Below are positions 23,545 to 35,793 of a stretch of 64,000 nt of DNA, in pieces (position 1 is the first letter of the stretch; each line of letters begins with the position of its first letter). Both the position numbers and the translations under genes were made by a program. Where the stretch lies: assembly GCA_949752795.1 (NCBI GenBank), contig OX457070.1, positions 36,795,185-36,859,184 on the forward strand, written 5' to 3'. Source of the stretch: Hyperoodon ampullatus (lineage: Eukaryota > Chordata > Mammalia > Artiodactyla > Ziphiidae). Below the pieces are notes generated by a model. It had not been told where the DNA came from. It was given only the letters and a program-made list of their open reading frames with translations, and made no database searches.

Positions 23545-25852
23545 GATTTACAGAATTATTGTGAAGATAGTACAGAGAGTTCTCATATACTCCACATCCT
23601 GTTTCCCCTATCATTAGCATTTCACAATTAATGGGTCAATCTTGATACATTCTTGTTAACTAAAGCTCATACTTGAGGTTTCCTCAATTTTCCCTTAATG
23701 TCTTTTTTCTGCATCAATATCCCATCCAGGATACAATACTACATTCGCAGTTATATCTCCTTAGGCTCCTCTTGGCTGTGACTGTTTCTTGGACTTTTCT
23801 TGGTGTTTTTTTTTTTATGACCCTTAAGAGTTTTGAGGGGTTCTGGTCTAATATTTTGTAGAATATCTGTCAGTTGTGATTTGTCTGATGTTTTTCTCAT
23901 GGTTAGACTGGGGTAATGTGTTTTGGGGAGGAAGACCACAGAGGTAAAGTGCCATCCTCATCACATCATATCAAGGGAACATATTAACAATACGACTTAT
24001 CACTGCTGATGTTACCCTTGATCACCTGGCTGATAGTGTTTGTCAGGCTTCTCTACTGTAAACTTACTCCTTTTTTCCTCTCTCTTTCCATACTGTACTC
24101 TTTGGAAGAAAGTCACCACATACAACCCACATTTAAGGAGTGGAAAATAATGTTCCATCCTCTTAAGGGCAGAATATCTACATCAATTACTTGCATGAGA
24201 GATATATCTAGTCTCCCCAATTTACTTATTTATTCGGTCATTTATTTATACCAGTATGGAATCATGAATTTTATACTTAGAGTTATAATACAATACTACT
24301 TTATTAATTTTGTTGCTCAAATTGTTCCAGCTTTGGCCATTAAGAGCTAGCTCTATTCCATTGGCTCTGATATCCCTTTGACATATGACCATCACTGTAG
24401 GGGTTTTTGATTTTTGGTTTTGTGAGCATTTATTTTTTTAACTTCCTGGCACTACAAAATGTTCTAGGCTCCAATTGTAGCTAGCCTGCCCCATTCCTAG
24501 AATCAGCTTTTTCTCCAAGGAGGCTTGCTTCCTTTTGTTGGAGAATGGTATTAGAAACCAAGATCTGGGCTCTAGGTGTGTTCATTGTTACTGGGGTGTC
24601 ATAACTTTTAGGTGCTCTTAGTTGACAGAACAAATAAACATAGATGTGTATACTAACCCATATATATATACACACGTCTTAAATATTTCTATTTGTAACC
24701 ACTTGTACCTATATTAAGCTAAACATGAGTTCATACTGATATTTCCAACTCTAATCCATTAGGACATGTATTATTCTAGCTTCTTCCGCTTGCTTATCTA
24801 TAACCTCCCACTCTAACAACCTTGCTCCCGTCACCCATCATTCATTTATTTAATTCTTCAATTCCAATATACATGTATAGTAGTTTCAGAATTCCTAACA
24901 TACACCCCCATGGAAAATGGTACTTATATACAATTCTTCTTGCTTTTAGTCATATAGACTCCGCTCATTTCCAAAGCACTTAGGTCAGCATGTTATTTCC
25001 CCTTCCTATTTCAGTGAGGTTGTTTCACACATTTGGAATATATTTATATTCTTCAGTCACATCTTGTATTCCATCATGGGATCTCTGACCCTTTAAATTA
25101 CTTCTTTTAATTTGCATACATCAAGATTCATTCTTTGTAATGCAAAGCTCAATGGCTTTGAAAAATGCTTAATGCTGTATTCACCATTACAGTATCATAC
25201 AGAATAGTTTCATTGCCCTAAAAATATCCCCTGTGTTTCACCTTTTCAAGCCTCTCCAACCCTGAACCCCTGGCAGCCACTGATCTGCTCACCATCTCTA
25301 TAGCTTTGTCTTTTCCAGAATGTCTTGTAATTGGACTCATACATATGTTGTTTTTTTTCAGACTGGCTTCTTTCACTTAGTGGTATGCATTTAAGATTCA
25401 TCACGTCTTGAACAGCTTCTTTTTATTGCTGTATAGCATTCTACTGTATGGATGTATACTTTGTTTAGTCGTTCACCTATTGATGGAGATTATGAATCAA
25501 GCTGTTATACACATTCACATGCAGGTTTTTGTGTTGCCAGTTGGGACATCAGTTTTCAAATCAGGAGCATGATTGCTGGATTATATGGTAAGATTACGTT
25601 TAGTTTTGTAAGAAACTACTAAACTGTTTCCAAAGTGGCTCTACCACTTTGGATTTCCAACAGCAATGAATGAGAGTTCTTGTTGCTCCTTGTCCTCTCC
25701 AGCAGTTTTTTTTTAAGCCATTCTCATAGGTATATAGTGGTATCACATTGTTGTAATCTGCGATTCCCTAATGACAAATGATACTGAGCATCTCTTCATA
25801 TGCTTATTAACCATTTATAGATCTTCTTTGGTGAGGTATCTGTTCAGCTCTA
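23545..25852 (-). repeat. Run of old L1 (L1M-type) 3' ends in reverse
   Basis: Contains two or more old L1 tails in the same orientation. One begins with the AGATTTACAGAATTATTGTGA text. A second runs through 'CTGAACCCCTGGCAGCCACTGATC' wording near 25,260 into a degraded ORF2 C-terminus ending at 25,852. At 25,852/25,853 the orientation flips (see the next entry). No intact frame. Confidence 0.6.
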
Positions 25853-27575
25853 ACATCATACTTAGTTGTGAGAAACTGATGCTTTCCCCTATTATTAGGA
25901 GCAAGGCAATGATGTCCTCTCACACCACTCTTTTTCAACATTGTACTGGAATTCCTAGCTAGCGCTTTAAGGCAAAAAAAAAACCCTCCTGGAACTAAAA
26001 AGTGAGTATAGCAAAGTCTCAGGATACAATGTTAATACACAAAAGTCAATTACTTTCCTATATAATAACAATGAACTATTAGAATCTAAAATTTCAAAAA
26101 GCAATTCCACTTAAAATAGCACTCAGTAGGGACTTCCCTGGTGGCACAGTGGTTAAGAATCTGCCTGCCAATGCAGGGGACACAGGTTTGATCCCTGGTC
26201 CGGGAAGATCCCACATGCTGTGGAGCAACAAAGCCTGTGTGCCACAGCTACTGAGCCCACATGCCGCAACTACTGAAGCCCGCATGCCTAAAGCCGGTGC
26301 TCCACCACAAGAGAAACCACCACAATGAGAAGCCCCTGCACCACAATGAATAGTAGCCCCTGCTCGCCACAACTAGAGAAAGTCCGCACGCAGCAACGAG
26401 GACCCAACACAGCCAAAATAAAAAAATAAAATAATAAAATTTAATTTCATTTAATTTAAAAAATAGCACTCAATAAATGAAAAATTTAGGAATAAGGCTA
26501 ATAAAATATGTGCAGGACTCTATGGGGAAAATTAGAAAAACACTGATGCAAAGAAGGTTTAAATAAATAAAACTTTCATTTTCATGGATTGGAAGACTCA
26601 ATATTGTTAAGATGTCAGTTCTTCCCAACTTAATCTGTAGATTCAATATAATCAAGATCAAAATCTCAGCAAGCTATTTTGTAGATAATAACAAGCTGAT
26701 TCTAAAGTTTATATGTAAAGGCAAAGGACCTAGAATAGCCAACACAATACTGAAGAAAAAGAACAAAGTTTCCAGACTCACACTACCTAATTTCAAGACT
26801 TACTACAGTATGTCTTCAATAATCAAGACAACATGGTACTTGTGAAGAAACAGACATGTAGATCAATGAAACAGAAGAGAGAGTCCAAAAATAAACCTAC
26901 ACAAGTATAACCAACTGATCTTTGGCAAAGGGGCAGAAGTGACTCAATGGAGAAAAGGTAGTCTTGTCAATAAATGGTGATTGAACAAATGGTGATGGAT
27001 GTCCACATGCAAAAAAATGAACCTAGACACAGATCTTACACCTTATATATTGATAAAAAGTAACTCAAAATGGACCATAGACCTAAATGTAAAACGCAAA
27101 ACTACAAAACTGCTTGAAGGAAACAAAGGAGAAAATCTGCAAGACCTTGGGTCTGGTAACGAGTTTTTAAATATAACACCAAAAGCATGATCCAGGAAAG
27201 AAACATTAATAAGTTTGACCTTATTAAAATTAAATCTGTTTGCAAGAGACACCATTAAAATAATGAAAAGACAAGCGAAAGACTTGGAGAAAATATTTGC
27301 AAAACATATATCTGATACAGGACTTGTATATAAATTATACAAACTCTTAGAACTCAACGATAAGATAATAAACAACCCAATTAAAAAATGAACAAAAGAT
27401 CTGAACAGATACCTCCCCAAAGAAGATCCACAAATGATTATTAAGCATATGAAAAGATGCTCTGTATTATTTGTCATTAGGGAATTGCAAATTACAACAA
27501 CATGATACCACTATATACCTATGAGAATGGCTTAAAAAAAAAAAGCCCACTACTGGGGAGGACAAGGATTTTTGT
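25853..27575 (+). repeat. Inverted L1 ORF2 segment, probably the 5' part of a twin-primed L1
   Basis: The sequence reads as L1 ORF2 on the plus strand, from the region just before the RT active site (AACATCATACTTAGTTGTGA) through the C-terminal region, with many stops. It abuts a minus-strand L1 3' part at 25,852. Its right end (about 27,400-27,575) repeats, in inverted orientation, the sequence at about 25,690-25,852. This is the arrangement twin priming produces on a minus-strand L1, with an overlap of roughly 170 bp. A CHR SINE interrupts it at 26,129-26,459. Two independent insertions are the alternative. Confidence 0.55.
26129..26459 (+). mobile_element. CHR-family SINE, long form
   Basis: Head GGGACTTCCCTGGTGGCACAG, full middle section, terminal GACCCAACACAGCC and an A/T-rich tail. 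The target duplication is AAAATAGCACTCAGTA (26,113-26,128) and AAAATAGCACTCAATA (26,460-26,475), one mismatch in 16. It is inserted in the L1 segment. Confidence 0.92.
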
Positions 27576-27582
27576 GGGTGGT

Positions 27583-27760
27583 CTTTGTCATACTGAGGAA
27601 GTTCCCCTCTATTCCCAGTTTGCTGAGTTTTTTTTTTTTTAATCATGAACGGCTGTTGAAATTTTATTAAGTGTGGATTCACATGCAGTTGTAAGAAAGA
27701 ATACAGAGAGATCTGTATACTGTTTACCCAGTTTCCCCCCAATGCTAATAGCACAAAGTC
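27583..27760 (-). repeat. Old L1 fragments in reverse
   Basis: 27,583-27,670 corresponds to L1 ORF2 in reverse (TTGTCATACTGAGGAAGTTC). 27,671-27,760 corresponds to an old L1 3' UTR (GTGGATTCACATGCAGTTGT). Both short and decayed. Confidence 0.5.
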
Positions 27761-28174
27761 ATGTGTGAAATGACCTCTTGGATCCTTGAAGTTCTATGGC
27801 TGTGGTTTATCCCAGTGCCATGACAAGGCTGCCTCAAACTAGGACCAGACCTCCCACTCCACAGGATTTACTGTCCCCCTGGGCCCTGTTAATGCTGTCA
27901 CCTGACTTCCCAGTTGCTGCCCTATCATCTTTTCCAAATACTTAAGTGGCTATTAGTTTATAGTGTTGCTCAGATGCTGTAGCACTTTCTGTCTGGCTCC
28001 TACCCTCTTAGGCAACAGGCAAATGTTTAGGGTGAGAGAACCAACTGAAAGACCAACTGATAAATCATATGAGATACACACATTCCACACTCCAAAGCTC
28101 TCATCTGAGAATAAAATCCCCACACTGTTTAACCAGACCATAATATTTCTCTTTTTGATAAATACACTGAGTAC

Positions 28175-28350
28175 AACAGGTTTCTCAATCTTGGCACTAT
28201 TAGCATTTTGGTCCAGATAGGTTTTTGTTGGGAGAGCTGCCCTGTGCTGTCGGATGTTTAACAGCCTCCCTGGCCTCTGTGCACTAGATGCCAGTAGCAG
28301 CTGCCTCCAAAATGTCTCCAAACATCGCCAAATGGCCCTACTGCAAACCA
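28175..28350 (-). repeat. MER20-like hAT-Charlie DNA transposon remnant
   Basis: Reverse-strand MER20 text: TCAATCTTGGCACTATTAGC, then CTGTGCTGTCGGATGTTTAACAGC, TCCCTGGCCTCTGTGCACTAGATGCCAGTAG and AAATGTCTCCAAACATCGCCAAATG. Non-autonomous and roughly 175 of the usual 220 bp. The terminal inverted repeats are worn. Confidence 0.72.
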
Positions 28351-28545
28351 CTGGAGTAGAGTAAGCAACACAATCTGAAACCCAGGCCTACAGAAAAAAC
28401 TAATGAATACACCAGCCTGAAGCCAATGATATTTAACCTTAAAAATAGGCAAAATGTCAGTGATTGGTAAATCTTGCAACTTTTTGTGACTTTAAATTTT
28501 TTCCAAATAAAAAGTTTTAAAAAGAGTGTGAAAGAGACAGCTTGA

Positions 28546-28897
28546 GGGACTTCCCTGGTGGCGCAGTGGTTAAGAATTTGCCTGCCAATGCAGGGGACAC
28601 GGGTTTGATCCCTGGTCTGGGAAGATCCCACATGACATGGAGCAACTAAGCCCGTGTGCCACAACTACTGAGCCTGCGCTCTACCACCCTCGAGCCACAA
28701 CTATTGAGCCCAAGTGCCACAGCTACTGAAGCCCACGCGCCTAGTGCCCGTGCTCCGCAATAAGAGAAGCCACTGCAATGAGAAGCCCGCACACTGCAAC
28801 GAAGAGTAGCCCCCACTCGCCGCAACTGGAGAAAGCCCATGCATAGCACCGAAGACCCAACACAGCCAAAATAAATAAATTTATTTATTTAAAAAAA
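28546..28897 (+). mobile_element. CHR-family SINE, long form
   Basis: Head GGGACTTCCCTGGTGGCGCAG, a complete body with the repeated 'ccacaactactgagcc' middle, the terminal GACCCAACACAGCC and a TAAA/TTTA tail. Imperfect target duplication: AGACAGCTTGA to the left and AGATAGCTTGA to the right (28,898-28,908). Confidence 0.9.
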
Positions 28898-28916
28898 AGA
28901 TAGCTTGAATTCAAGC

Positions 28917-29600
28917 TTTTTTTTTTTTTTTTTTTTTTAGCTTTATTGAGATATAATTCACATACCATACTACTGGGTTGGCCAAAAATTTCATTCCGGT
29001 TTTTCCGTAAGCACCTATGGAAAACCCAAATGAACTTTTTGGCCAACCCAGTATTTGCCCATTTAGAGGGTAAAAGGCAATGTTCTTACCTGTGAGTAAG
29101 TTCACAGGTTTGAGCAACCATCAGCACAATCTAATTTTAGACATTTTCATTCTCCCCCAAGGAAATCCTATACCCACTAGCAGTCACAGAGGTTGCCCCC
29201 AGGCAACCATTAATCTATTTTGTCTCTATAGATTTGCCTATTCTGGACAATTGATATAAATATAATTGTAAATATAATAAGTGTAAATGTAAATGTAATA
29301 TGTGGTCTTTGTGATTGACTTCTTTCACTTAAAATGTTTTCAAGGATCATCCATGTGGTACAAAAGTGTTTTCAAAAGTGACTGCACCATTTTACATTCC
29401 CACTAGCGATGTATAAGGATTTTAATTTCTCTACATCTTCCCCAACACTTGTTATTGTCTGGCTTTTGGTTATAGCTATACTATCTCATTGTGATTTCGA
29501 TTTGCATTTCTCTAATGACTCATCATGTTGAGCATCTTTGCATGTACTTATTAGCCATCTGTACATCTTTGGACAAATGTCTATTCAAATCCTTTCCAAT
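28917..29600 (-). repeat. Old L1 (L1M-type) 3' end in reverse, split by the MITE
   Basis: Begins with a 22-base T-run and TAGCTTTATTGAGATATAATTC. It resumes after the MITE with the familiar 'caaccatcagcacaatc' and 'ggcaaccattaatctattttgtctc' stretches, ending in a degraded ORF2 tail. Confidence 0.7.
28973..29051. mobile_element. Mariner-type MITE (79-bp near-perfect palindrome)
   Basis: The left arm CTGGGTTGGCCAAAAATTTC is matched by an inverted right arm, GAACTTTTTGGCCAACCCAG. The element is flanked by TA on both sides, the target duplication of Tc1/mariner elements. The GGTTGGCCAAAAA end is the artiodactyl mariner signature. The two arms nearly meet, leaving a loop of only a few bases, so no transposase is encoded. 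It sits inside an old L1. Confidence 0.85.
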
Positions 29601-29609
29601 TTTTTTAAA

Positions 29610-30313
29610 AAATTAAGCTTTTTATTTTGATTTAATTGTAGATTTACATATACCTGTAAGAAATAATATAGAGATATACAAAAACCCTTTACTCGGTTTT
29701 TCCCATGTAACATATTGCGAAACTATACTACAACATCACAGTCAGGATATTGACACTGATACCGTCAAGATACAGAACATTTCTATCACCACTAAGATCC
29801 CTTATGTTACCCTTTTATAGCCACACCCAATTTCCTCCTGCCCCCACCCCTCCTTATCCCTGGCAACCACTAATCTCTTCCTCATTTCTATAATTTTTCC
29901 ATTTAGAGAATGTTATGTAAATAAAATAATATGGTATATAACCTTTTGGGATTTTTTTTCCATTCAGCATAATTCTCTGGAGATTCATGCAGGTTATTTC
30001 ATGATCAATAGTTTCTTTTTATTGCTGAAGAGTATTCCATTGTATGGATGTATCAGTTTGTTTAACCATTCACCTGTTGAAGGACATTTGGGTTGTTTCC
30101 AGTTCTGAGCTATTATAAATAAAGCTGCTATAAACATATGTGTACAGGTTTTGGTTTGAACATATGTCTTCATTTCTCTGGGATAAATGCCCAGGATTGC
30201 AATTGCTGTGTTGTATGGTAGTTGTATGTTTAGGTTTTTAAGGAACTGCCAAACTGATTTCCAGAGTGGCTGTACCATTTGACATTCCTTCCAGCAATGT
30301 ATGAGTGATCCAG
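29610..30313 (-). repeat. Old L1 3' UTR and ORF2 end in reverse
   Basis: 3' UTR text (CATATACCTGTAAGAAATAA, CCCTGGCAACCACTAATCTC) runs into the ORF2 C-terminus. Its 3' tail abuts the left neighbour, so this is a second old L1 in the same direction, not a continuation. Confidence 0.65.
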
Positions 30314-30314
30314 T

Positions 30315-31387
30315 TTCTATGAGTGAAGCCTGGATGGGGGAAAGGAGACCCGGTCCTCTCTGCTGTGTTTGCCTGCTATAGAGCTTTTGCAACAAGGGGC
30401 TATGGTAGAGGCGTGAGAAAACTAGCAGCCTGTCCCTCCTGGGGTTAAACTGTAATCCCAGATTGGGGGATTCTGGGGAGGAGCCCCTGTCTTCTTGGCT
30501 GTACTTGTATAATATGCCTGGGGTAGAATTTCCAGAACATGAAGCAGGGAGCAGGGGTAAAGGAGCTTGTCCATGTCTCAAATGCCATAGCCCCTCCCTG
30601 TTCTTACTGAATGAATGTTTCTTCATTTGCAGTATGCCCTTAGGACAATTCTCAGAGACTAATTTTTCACCAAATTGTTGTTTGCCAGAGAGAAGGTCTG
30701 CCAAGCTCTTTACTCCGCCTTTCTGGAAGTCCCAACCCCTCAAACTTGATTCTTGATATGTCTAAGAATCTGACAGAGGGAAAAATCCCCCATCCTGTCC
30801 TCAAATTCTGAATTACCAGAACAGTGGATCATCCCAAATCCTCCCCTGACTGATGACACTGGAAGTGCTGTTACCTCCCTGCAGTCTCAGACACCTAATA
30901 GGCTGGCTGAGATGCACTGCCCAGATAACAGGTCAGGTCTGCCTTGACAAGGAAAACAGAGCTTTCTTTTTTTTCCTAAAGGAGATTGGGTATGTCTCCA
31001 CACATTACATTAATGTAATGTAAAATGGATTCATGCTGGAAAACTGAAGCTATACACGAATTTTACACCAAAAATACTGACAATTCCAGGAGCATGATGT
31101 CTTGATGCATTCAGCTGAGTGGTTTTTAAGCTGGTCACCAATAGAGGAATCAGCAGATCAGGCCAAAGAAGTAAGGCAGGGACAAGCTTTTTTTTTTTTT
31201 AAAGTGGATAATACGGTAACATGGTTCACAGAATGGTATATATAGTGGGAAACCTTCCTGCCATTCCTGTCCCTCTGCCACCCAGTTCTCTTTTTCCAAC
31301 AGGTAATCCATGAAAATAGTTTCTTATATATCTTTCCAAGGATATTTTATAAAAGCAACTACAGACATACATTTTATTTTTCTCAGA
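30315..31387. other. Unassigned sequence, no gene recognised
   Basis: A frame of about 97 codons on the plus strand (30,463-30,756) and a longer mixed frame on the minus strand have no recognisable domain. The latter runs into L1 sequence at its C-terminal end. No repeat identified. Confidence 0.4.
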
Positions 31388-31612
31388 AGACCTGGGTTTG
31401 AATCCCAGTTTTGTCCCTCTCAAAACAAACTGTGTAACCATGCATAAGTGACTTTATCTCTTTGAGCCTCAGATTCCTCACCTGAAAAATGGGAGTAAGA
31501 GTACCTACTTCACAAGGTTGGGGTAAGCATGAAGTAAGACTGTGTTTAACTGTGCTTTCTAAATAGAAAAGTGCTATAGTAACATCAGCTGTTGTTCTAT
31601 TGGGAGCAGCAA
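31388..31612 (+). repeat. MIR SINE
   Basis: A good MIR: GACCTGGGTTTGAATCCCAG, then AACTGTGTAACCATGCATAAGTGAC, then GAGCCTCAGATTCCTCACCTGAAAAATGGG, and a degraded tail ending in AGTGCTATAG. About 225 bp, nearly full length for this family. Confidence 0.8.
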
Positions 31613-31619
31613 CCACGTA

Positions 31620-33090
31620 CTAATAGTGCCATAGAGATTGGTTGTACTTAGCAGGTGCTCTGGGATCAGGAGTTGGTGGTGCTGGGGAAGCACCTGAAGC
31701 TGACTGGGGGAGAGAGAACATGGCCACAGGGAAACTCCAATATGGCTGAATCAAGCATGAAATAGGGTCTGGCTGGTTTGCAAGGTATGAACTTTGGGAA
31801 GTCAGTGACACACAAAAACCACCATATCACCCATGGACTGAAGGCAGCCAACAGGGTTCAAAGTTAGCTGTGGCCCTAATAAAGAGAGGTGCCTTCTCCT
31901 GGGAAGAAGCCTATTTTTGAAAAAGTGACAATGCTGGGTTTAACCCAAAACAGATTTGGGCAGGTTAGGGTATTCCAAAGACCATCCAGAAGGACCTGTT
32001 CCAAAGATCATCCAGAATATAATTTATGACAAGTCTAACTCAGGACATCTGACAAAGGCTCAGGACAGGAATCAGAAAATTAGGACCCAAATTGAGTCAA
32101 GCTTCCATCTGTTTTCAACTTTTTCCTTTTTGGCAGAATGAGTGCAACAGCAGGGAAAGCAAGGGAAACCAGAGGGTCCTGACAAGGAGTTCAAAAAATG
32201 TCTTAGGTCTTCCTCTATCTGGGTTACCACCTTGAAACATCCTACAGGGAGTCTGTCCTAGGTTCTTATTGTCCCTTCAAACCAACTTCAAAGCATCATA
32301 GAGGGGGTGGTGTGAGGGAGATACCAACAGTCTCTGAATAGGATGGGATGGACAAACCTCTGCCCAGGAGAGATGACAGGTGTGTACAGCAGGAAGACAG
32401 TTGGGAAGCAGGAGGAGAGGAAGCCAGTTCAGAGGTTGGAATTCCCTTTGCTCATCTTCTGGTTTTGGAGGACTTCTACATGCAACAAGATGTTACCTGC
32501 CGTACTGAGGACTACCTCTCAGGCCCAGACTGCAGCTTCAGCAAGCCTCTTCACCAGGTCTGGCTGAGGCACGGAGGCCTGCCAACTGTCTGAGGTTCGT
32601 CAGTAACTGAGGCAGCACCAAGTCAGACCCCAGAGACCAGCAGAATGGTCTATTCCTCTGCAGTCTCAGAGTCTGCTTTTAGTAAGAGCTGGGTGTTCAT
32701 TTCACAGCCAAAATCAACTCCAGTTGCTGAGGCTGAGGAGTCTGGATCAGTACCACTCTAGTCCAAAACTCCCCATCATGAACTCTGGAATGTTCCAGAA
32801 TCACATTTCCCTCCGTGTCTCTCACTCCTGCTCTCTCTTGTTCTCTGAGATTGATTAAACAAGGAATTGAAGAAGAAACAGAAGGTTTGAAGGGAACTGC
32901 ATCTGCAGAAGACTAAAGGGTGAAAAGGAGCCAGAATGGAGTTTTTAAAAAAGGACTGTACCTTTTATTGTTTGCCTTTTAATAATTGCTTGCTTTTAAA
33001 AAAAAAATAGCTGTCTCTGCCTTCTTTTTCCTCCCAACTTTTTACTATAAAATGTTTCATTTCTTCAGCAGCACCGCCCCCCCCAAAAAA
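31620..33090. other. Unassigned sequence, no gene recognised
   Basis: No intact gene or named repeat. An 81-codon frame at 32,348-32,593 lacks any recognisable feature. A homopolymer-rich patch (about 32,940-33,095) leads into the old L1 that follows. Confidence 0.45.
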
Positions 33091-33099
33091 AGCAGAAAA

Positions 33100-33842
33100 A
33101 AATAAAAGAAAATTTCAAATTCACAGAAGGGCTGAAAAACATGTACGACATCAAAAGAGCAACCCATAAAAATAAACTGGACTTCATCAAAATTAAAAAC
33201 TTTGCTCTTTGAAAGAAACTATTAAGAAAAAGAAAAGACAAGCCACAGATTGGGAGAAAATATTTTAAAAACACATATCTGATAAAGGACTTGTATTCAG
33301 AATACACAGAGAGCTCACACAACAAATAACCTACTAAAAATGGGCAAAATATTTGAACAGATACTTCACCAAAGAAGGTATACAAATGGCAAATAAGCAT
33401 GTGAAAAGATGCTTAATATCATAAGTCATTAGGGAAATGCAAACTAAAACCACAATGAAATACCACTACATATGCATTAAAATGGCTGTAATTGGCCATT
33501 TGACTAACAATGTCAAGTGTTGATGAAAATGTGGAGGACTATATTGTTGATGGGAGTGGAAAATGGTACCACCACTTTGGAAAAGTTTGGCAGTTTCTCA
33601 TAGAATTAAACATCCCACTCAATATTTACCCAAGAGAAGTGAAAATTTCTGTTCACCCAAAAATCCATATGCAAATGTCTATAGTAGCAGTATTTGTTCA
33701 TAATTATAGTGTTATATTTAGTGTTATGTTCATAATTATAGTGTATAAATATAAATTATATTCATAGTGTTTCTTCATAATTGCCTAACACTGTAAACAA
33801 TCCAAATGTCCTTCAGCTGATAAATGCACAAACAAAATGTGG
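33100..33842 (+). repeat. Old L1 ORF2 C-terminus, first part of a split element
   Basis: Plus-strand L1 text: ATCAAAATTAAAAACTTTGC (the C-terminal 'fdkiKLksfc' region), then GATAAAGGACTTGTATTCAG, then CAGATACTTCACCAAAGAAGG. It breaks off at about 33,842 and resumes at 35,701 after a younger L1. Multiple stops and one local duplication of 'gttatat/cataattatagtg'. Confidence 0.75.
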
Positions 33843-35700
33843 TATACCCTTTTTTCACTCGGGTTGTTTGTTTTTCTGATATTGAGTTGTATGAGCTGTC
33901 TATATATTTTGAATATTAACCCCTTATCAGTCATATCATTTGCAAATACTTTCTCCCATTCAGCACGTTGTCTTTTCGTTTTGTCAATGGTTTCCTTTGC
34001 TGTCAAAAGCTTTTAAGTTTAATTAGGTTCCATTTGTTTATTTTTGCTTTTATTTCCTTTGCCTTAGAAGACAGATCCAAAATAATATTGCTATGATTTA
34101 TGTCAAAGAGTGTTCTGCCTATGCTCTCTTCTAGGAGTTTTATGGTTTCAGGTCTTACATTTAGGCCTTTAACCCATTTGAATTTATTTTTGCACATGGT
34201 GAGGAAATGTTCTAATCTAATTCTTTAACATGTAGCTGTCCAGTTTTCCTAGCACCACTTGTTGAAGAGACTGTCTTTTCTCCATTGTATATTCTTGCCT
34301 CCTTTGTCATAGATTAATTGGCCATAGGTACATGGGTTTATTTCTGGGCTTTCTATTCTGTTCCGTTGATCAGTGTGTCTGTTTTGGGACCAGTACCATG
34401 CTGCTTTGATTACTGTAGCTTTGTAATATAGTCTGAAGTCAGGGAGCATGGTATCTCCAGCTTTGTTCTTTTTTTTCTCAAGATTGCTTTGGCAATTTGT
34501 GATCTTTTATGGTTCCCATAAATTTTAACATTATTTCTTCTAGTTCTGTGAAAAAATGTCATGGGCATTTTGATAGGGATTGCATTAAATCTATAGATTG
34601 CTTTGGGTAGTATGGACCTTTTAACAACATTAATTCTTCCAATCCAAGAGCATGGGATATCTTTCCATTTCTTTGTATCATCTTCAATTTCTTTCAAAAT
34701 GTTTTATAGTTTTCAGAGTATATGTCATTCACCAAATATACAAACAGCTCATATAACTCAATATCAAAAAAAAAAAAACCTGATCAAAAAATGGGCAGAA
34801 GACCTGAATAGGTCTTCTTTTCCAAAGAAGACATACAGATGGCTAACAGGCACATGAAAAGATGTTCAACATTGCTAATCATTAGAGAAATGCAAATCAA
34901 AACCATAATGAGCTATCACTTCACACCTGTCAGGATGGCTATCATCAAAAAGCCTACAAATAACAAATGTTGGTGAAGATGTGGATAAAGGGGAACTCTT
35001 GTGCACTGTTGGTGGGACTGTAAATTGGTGCAGTCACTATGGTAAACAGTATGAAGTTTCCTCAAAAAACTAAAAATAAAACTACCATATGATACAGCAA
35101 TTCCATTCTTGGGTATATATTTTTAAAACATTAATTCAAAAAGATATATGCACCCCAATGTTCATAGCAGCATGATTTACAGTAGCCAAGATACAGAGGC
35201 AACCCAAGTGTCCATCAACAGATGAATGGACAAAGAATATGTGGTATATATATATACAATGAAATATTAGAGCTGCAAAAAATGAAATTCTACTATTTGG
35301 ACAACATGGATGGACCTAGAGAGTATTATGCTTAGTGAAATAAGTCAGAGGAAGACAAATACTGTATGTTATTACTTACATGTGGAATCTAAAAAAATAA
35401 AACAAATGAATGTACATAACAAAACAGAAACAAACTCACAGATATGGAAAACTAACTAGTGGTTACCAGTTGGGAGAGGGAAGGAAGGAGGGGCAAGAGA
35501 AGGGTAGGGGATTAAGAGATACAAACTACTTACTATGTATAAAACAGATATGGAACAAGGATATATTATACAGCACAGGGAAATATAGCAATTATTCCGT
35601 AATAACTTTAAATGGAGTATACTCTATAAAAATATTGAATCACTATGCTGTATACCTGAAACTAATATAATATTGTAAATCAACTGTACTTCAATAAAAA
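33843..35700 (+). mobile_element. Twin-primed (5'-inverted) L1 inserted in an older L1
   Basis: 33,843-34,720 is L1 ORF2 in reverse: its minus-strand translation includes [20 protein letters not shown]. 34,725-35,700 is the following part of the same element in forward orientation, from the 'ytnssynsiskk'-like region through the ORF2 end to the 3' UTR and a final ACTGTACTTCAATAAAAA. The outer end of the inverted part overlaps the start of the forward part by about 70 bp. Inversion with 3' end forward is the signature of twin priming. Flanks share TGTGGTA (left at about 33,837, right at about 35,705), a worn target duplication. Confidence 0.75.
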
Positions 35701-35793
35701 GAAGTGTGGTACATTCATACAATGGGATACTATACATTGATAACTCCTGAAACATGTGAAAACATGGATGAATCTCAAATGCATTATACTAAG

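Noticed and set aside
30463..30756. A 97-codon plus-strand frame as a gene
   Set aside because: No domain, no splice sites of quality and no promoter; length is within chance for the number of frames examined.
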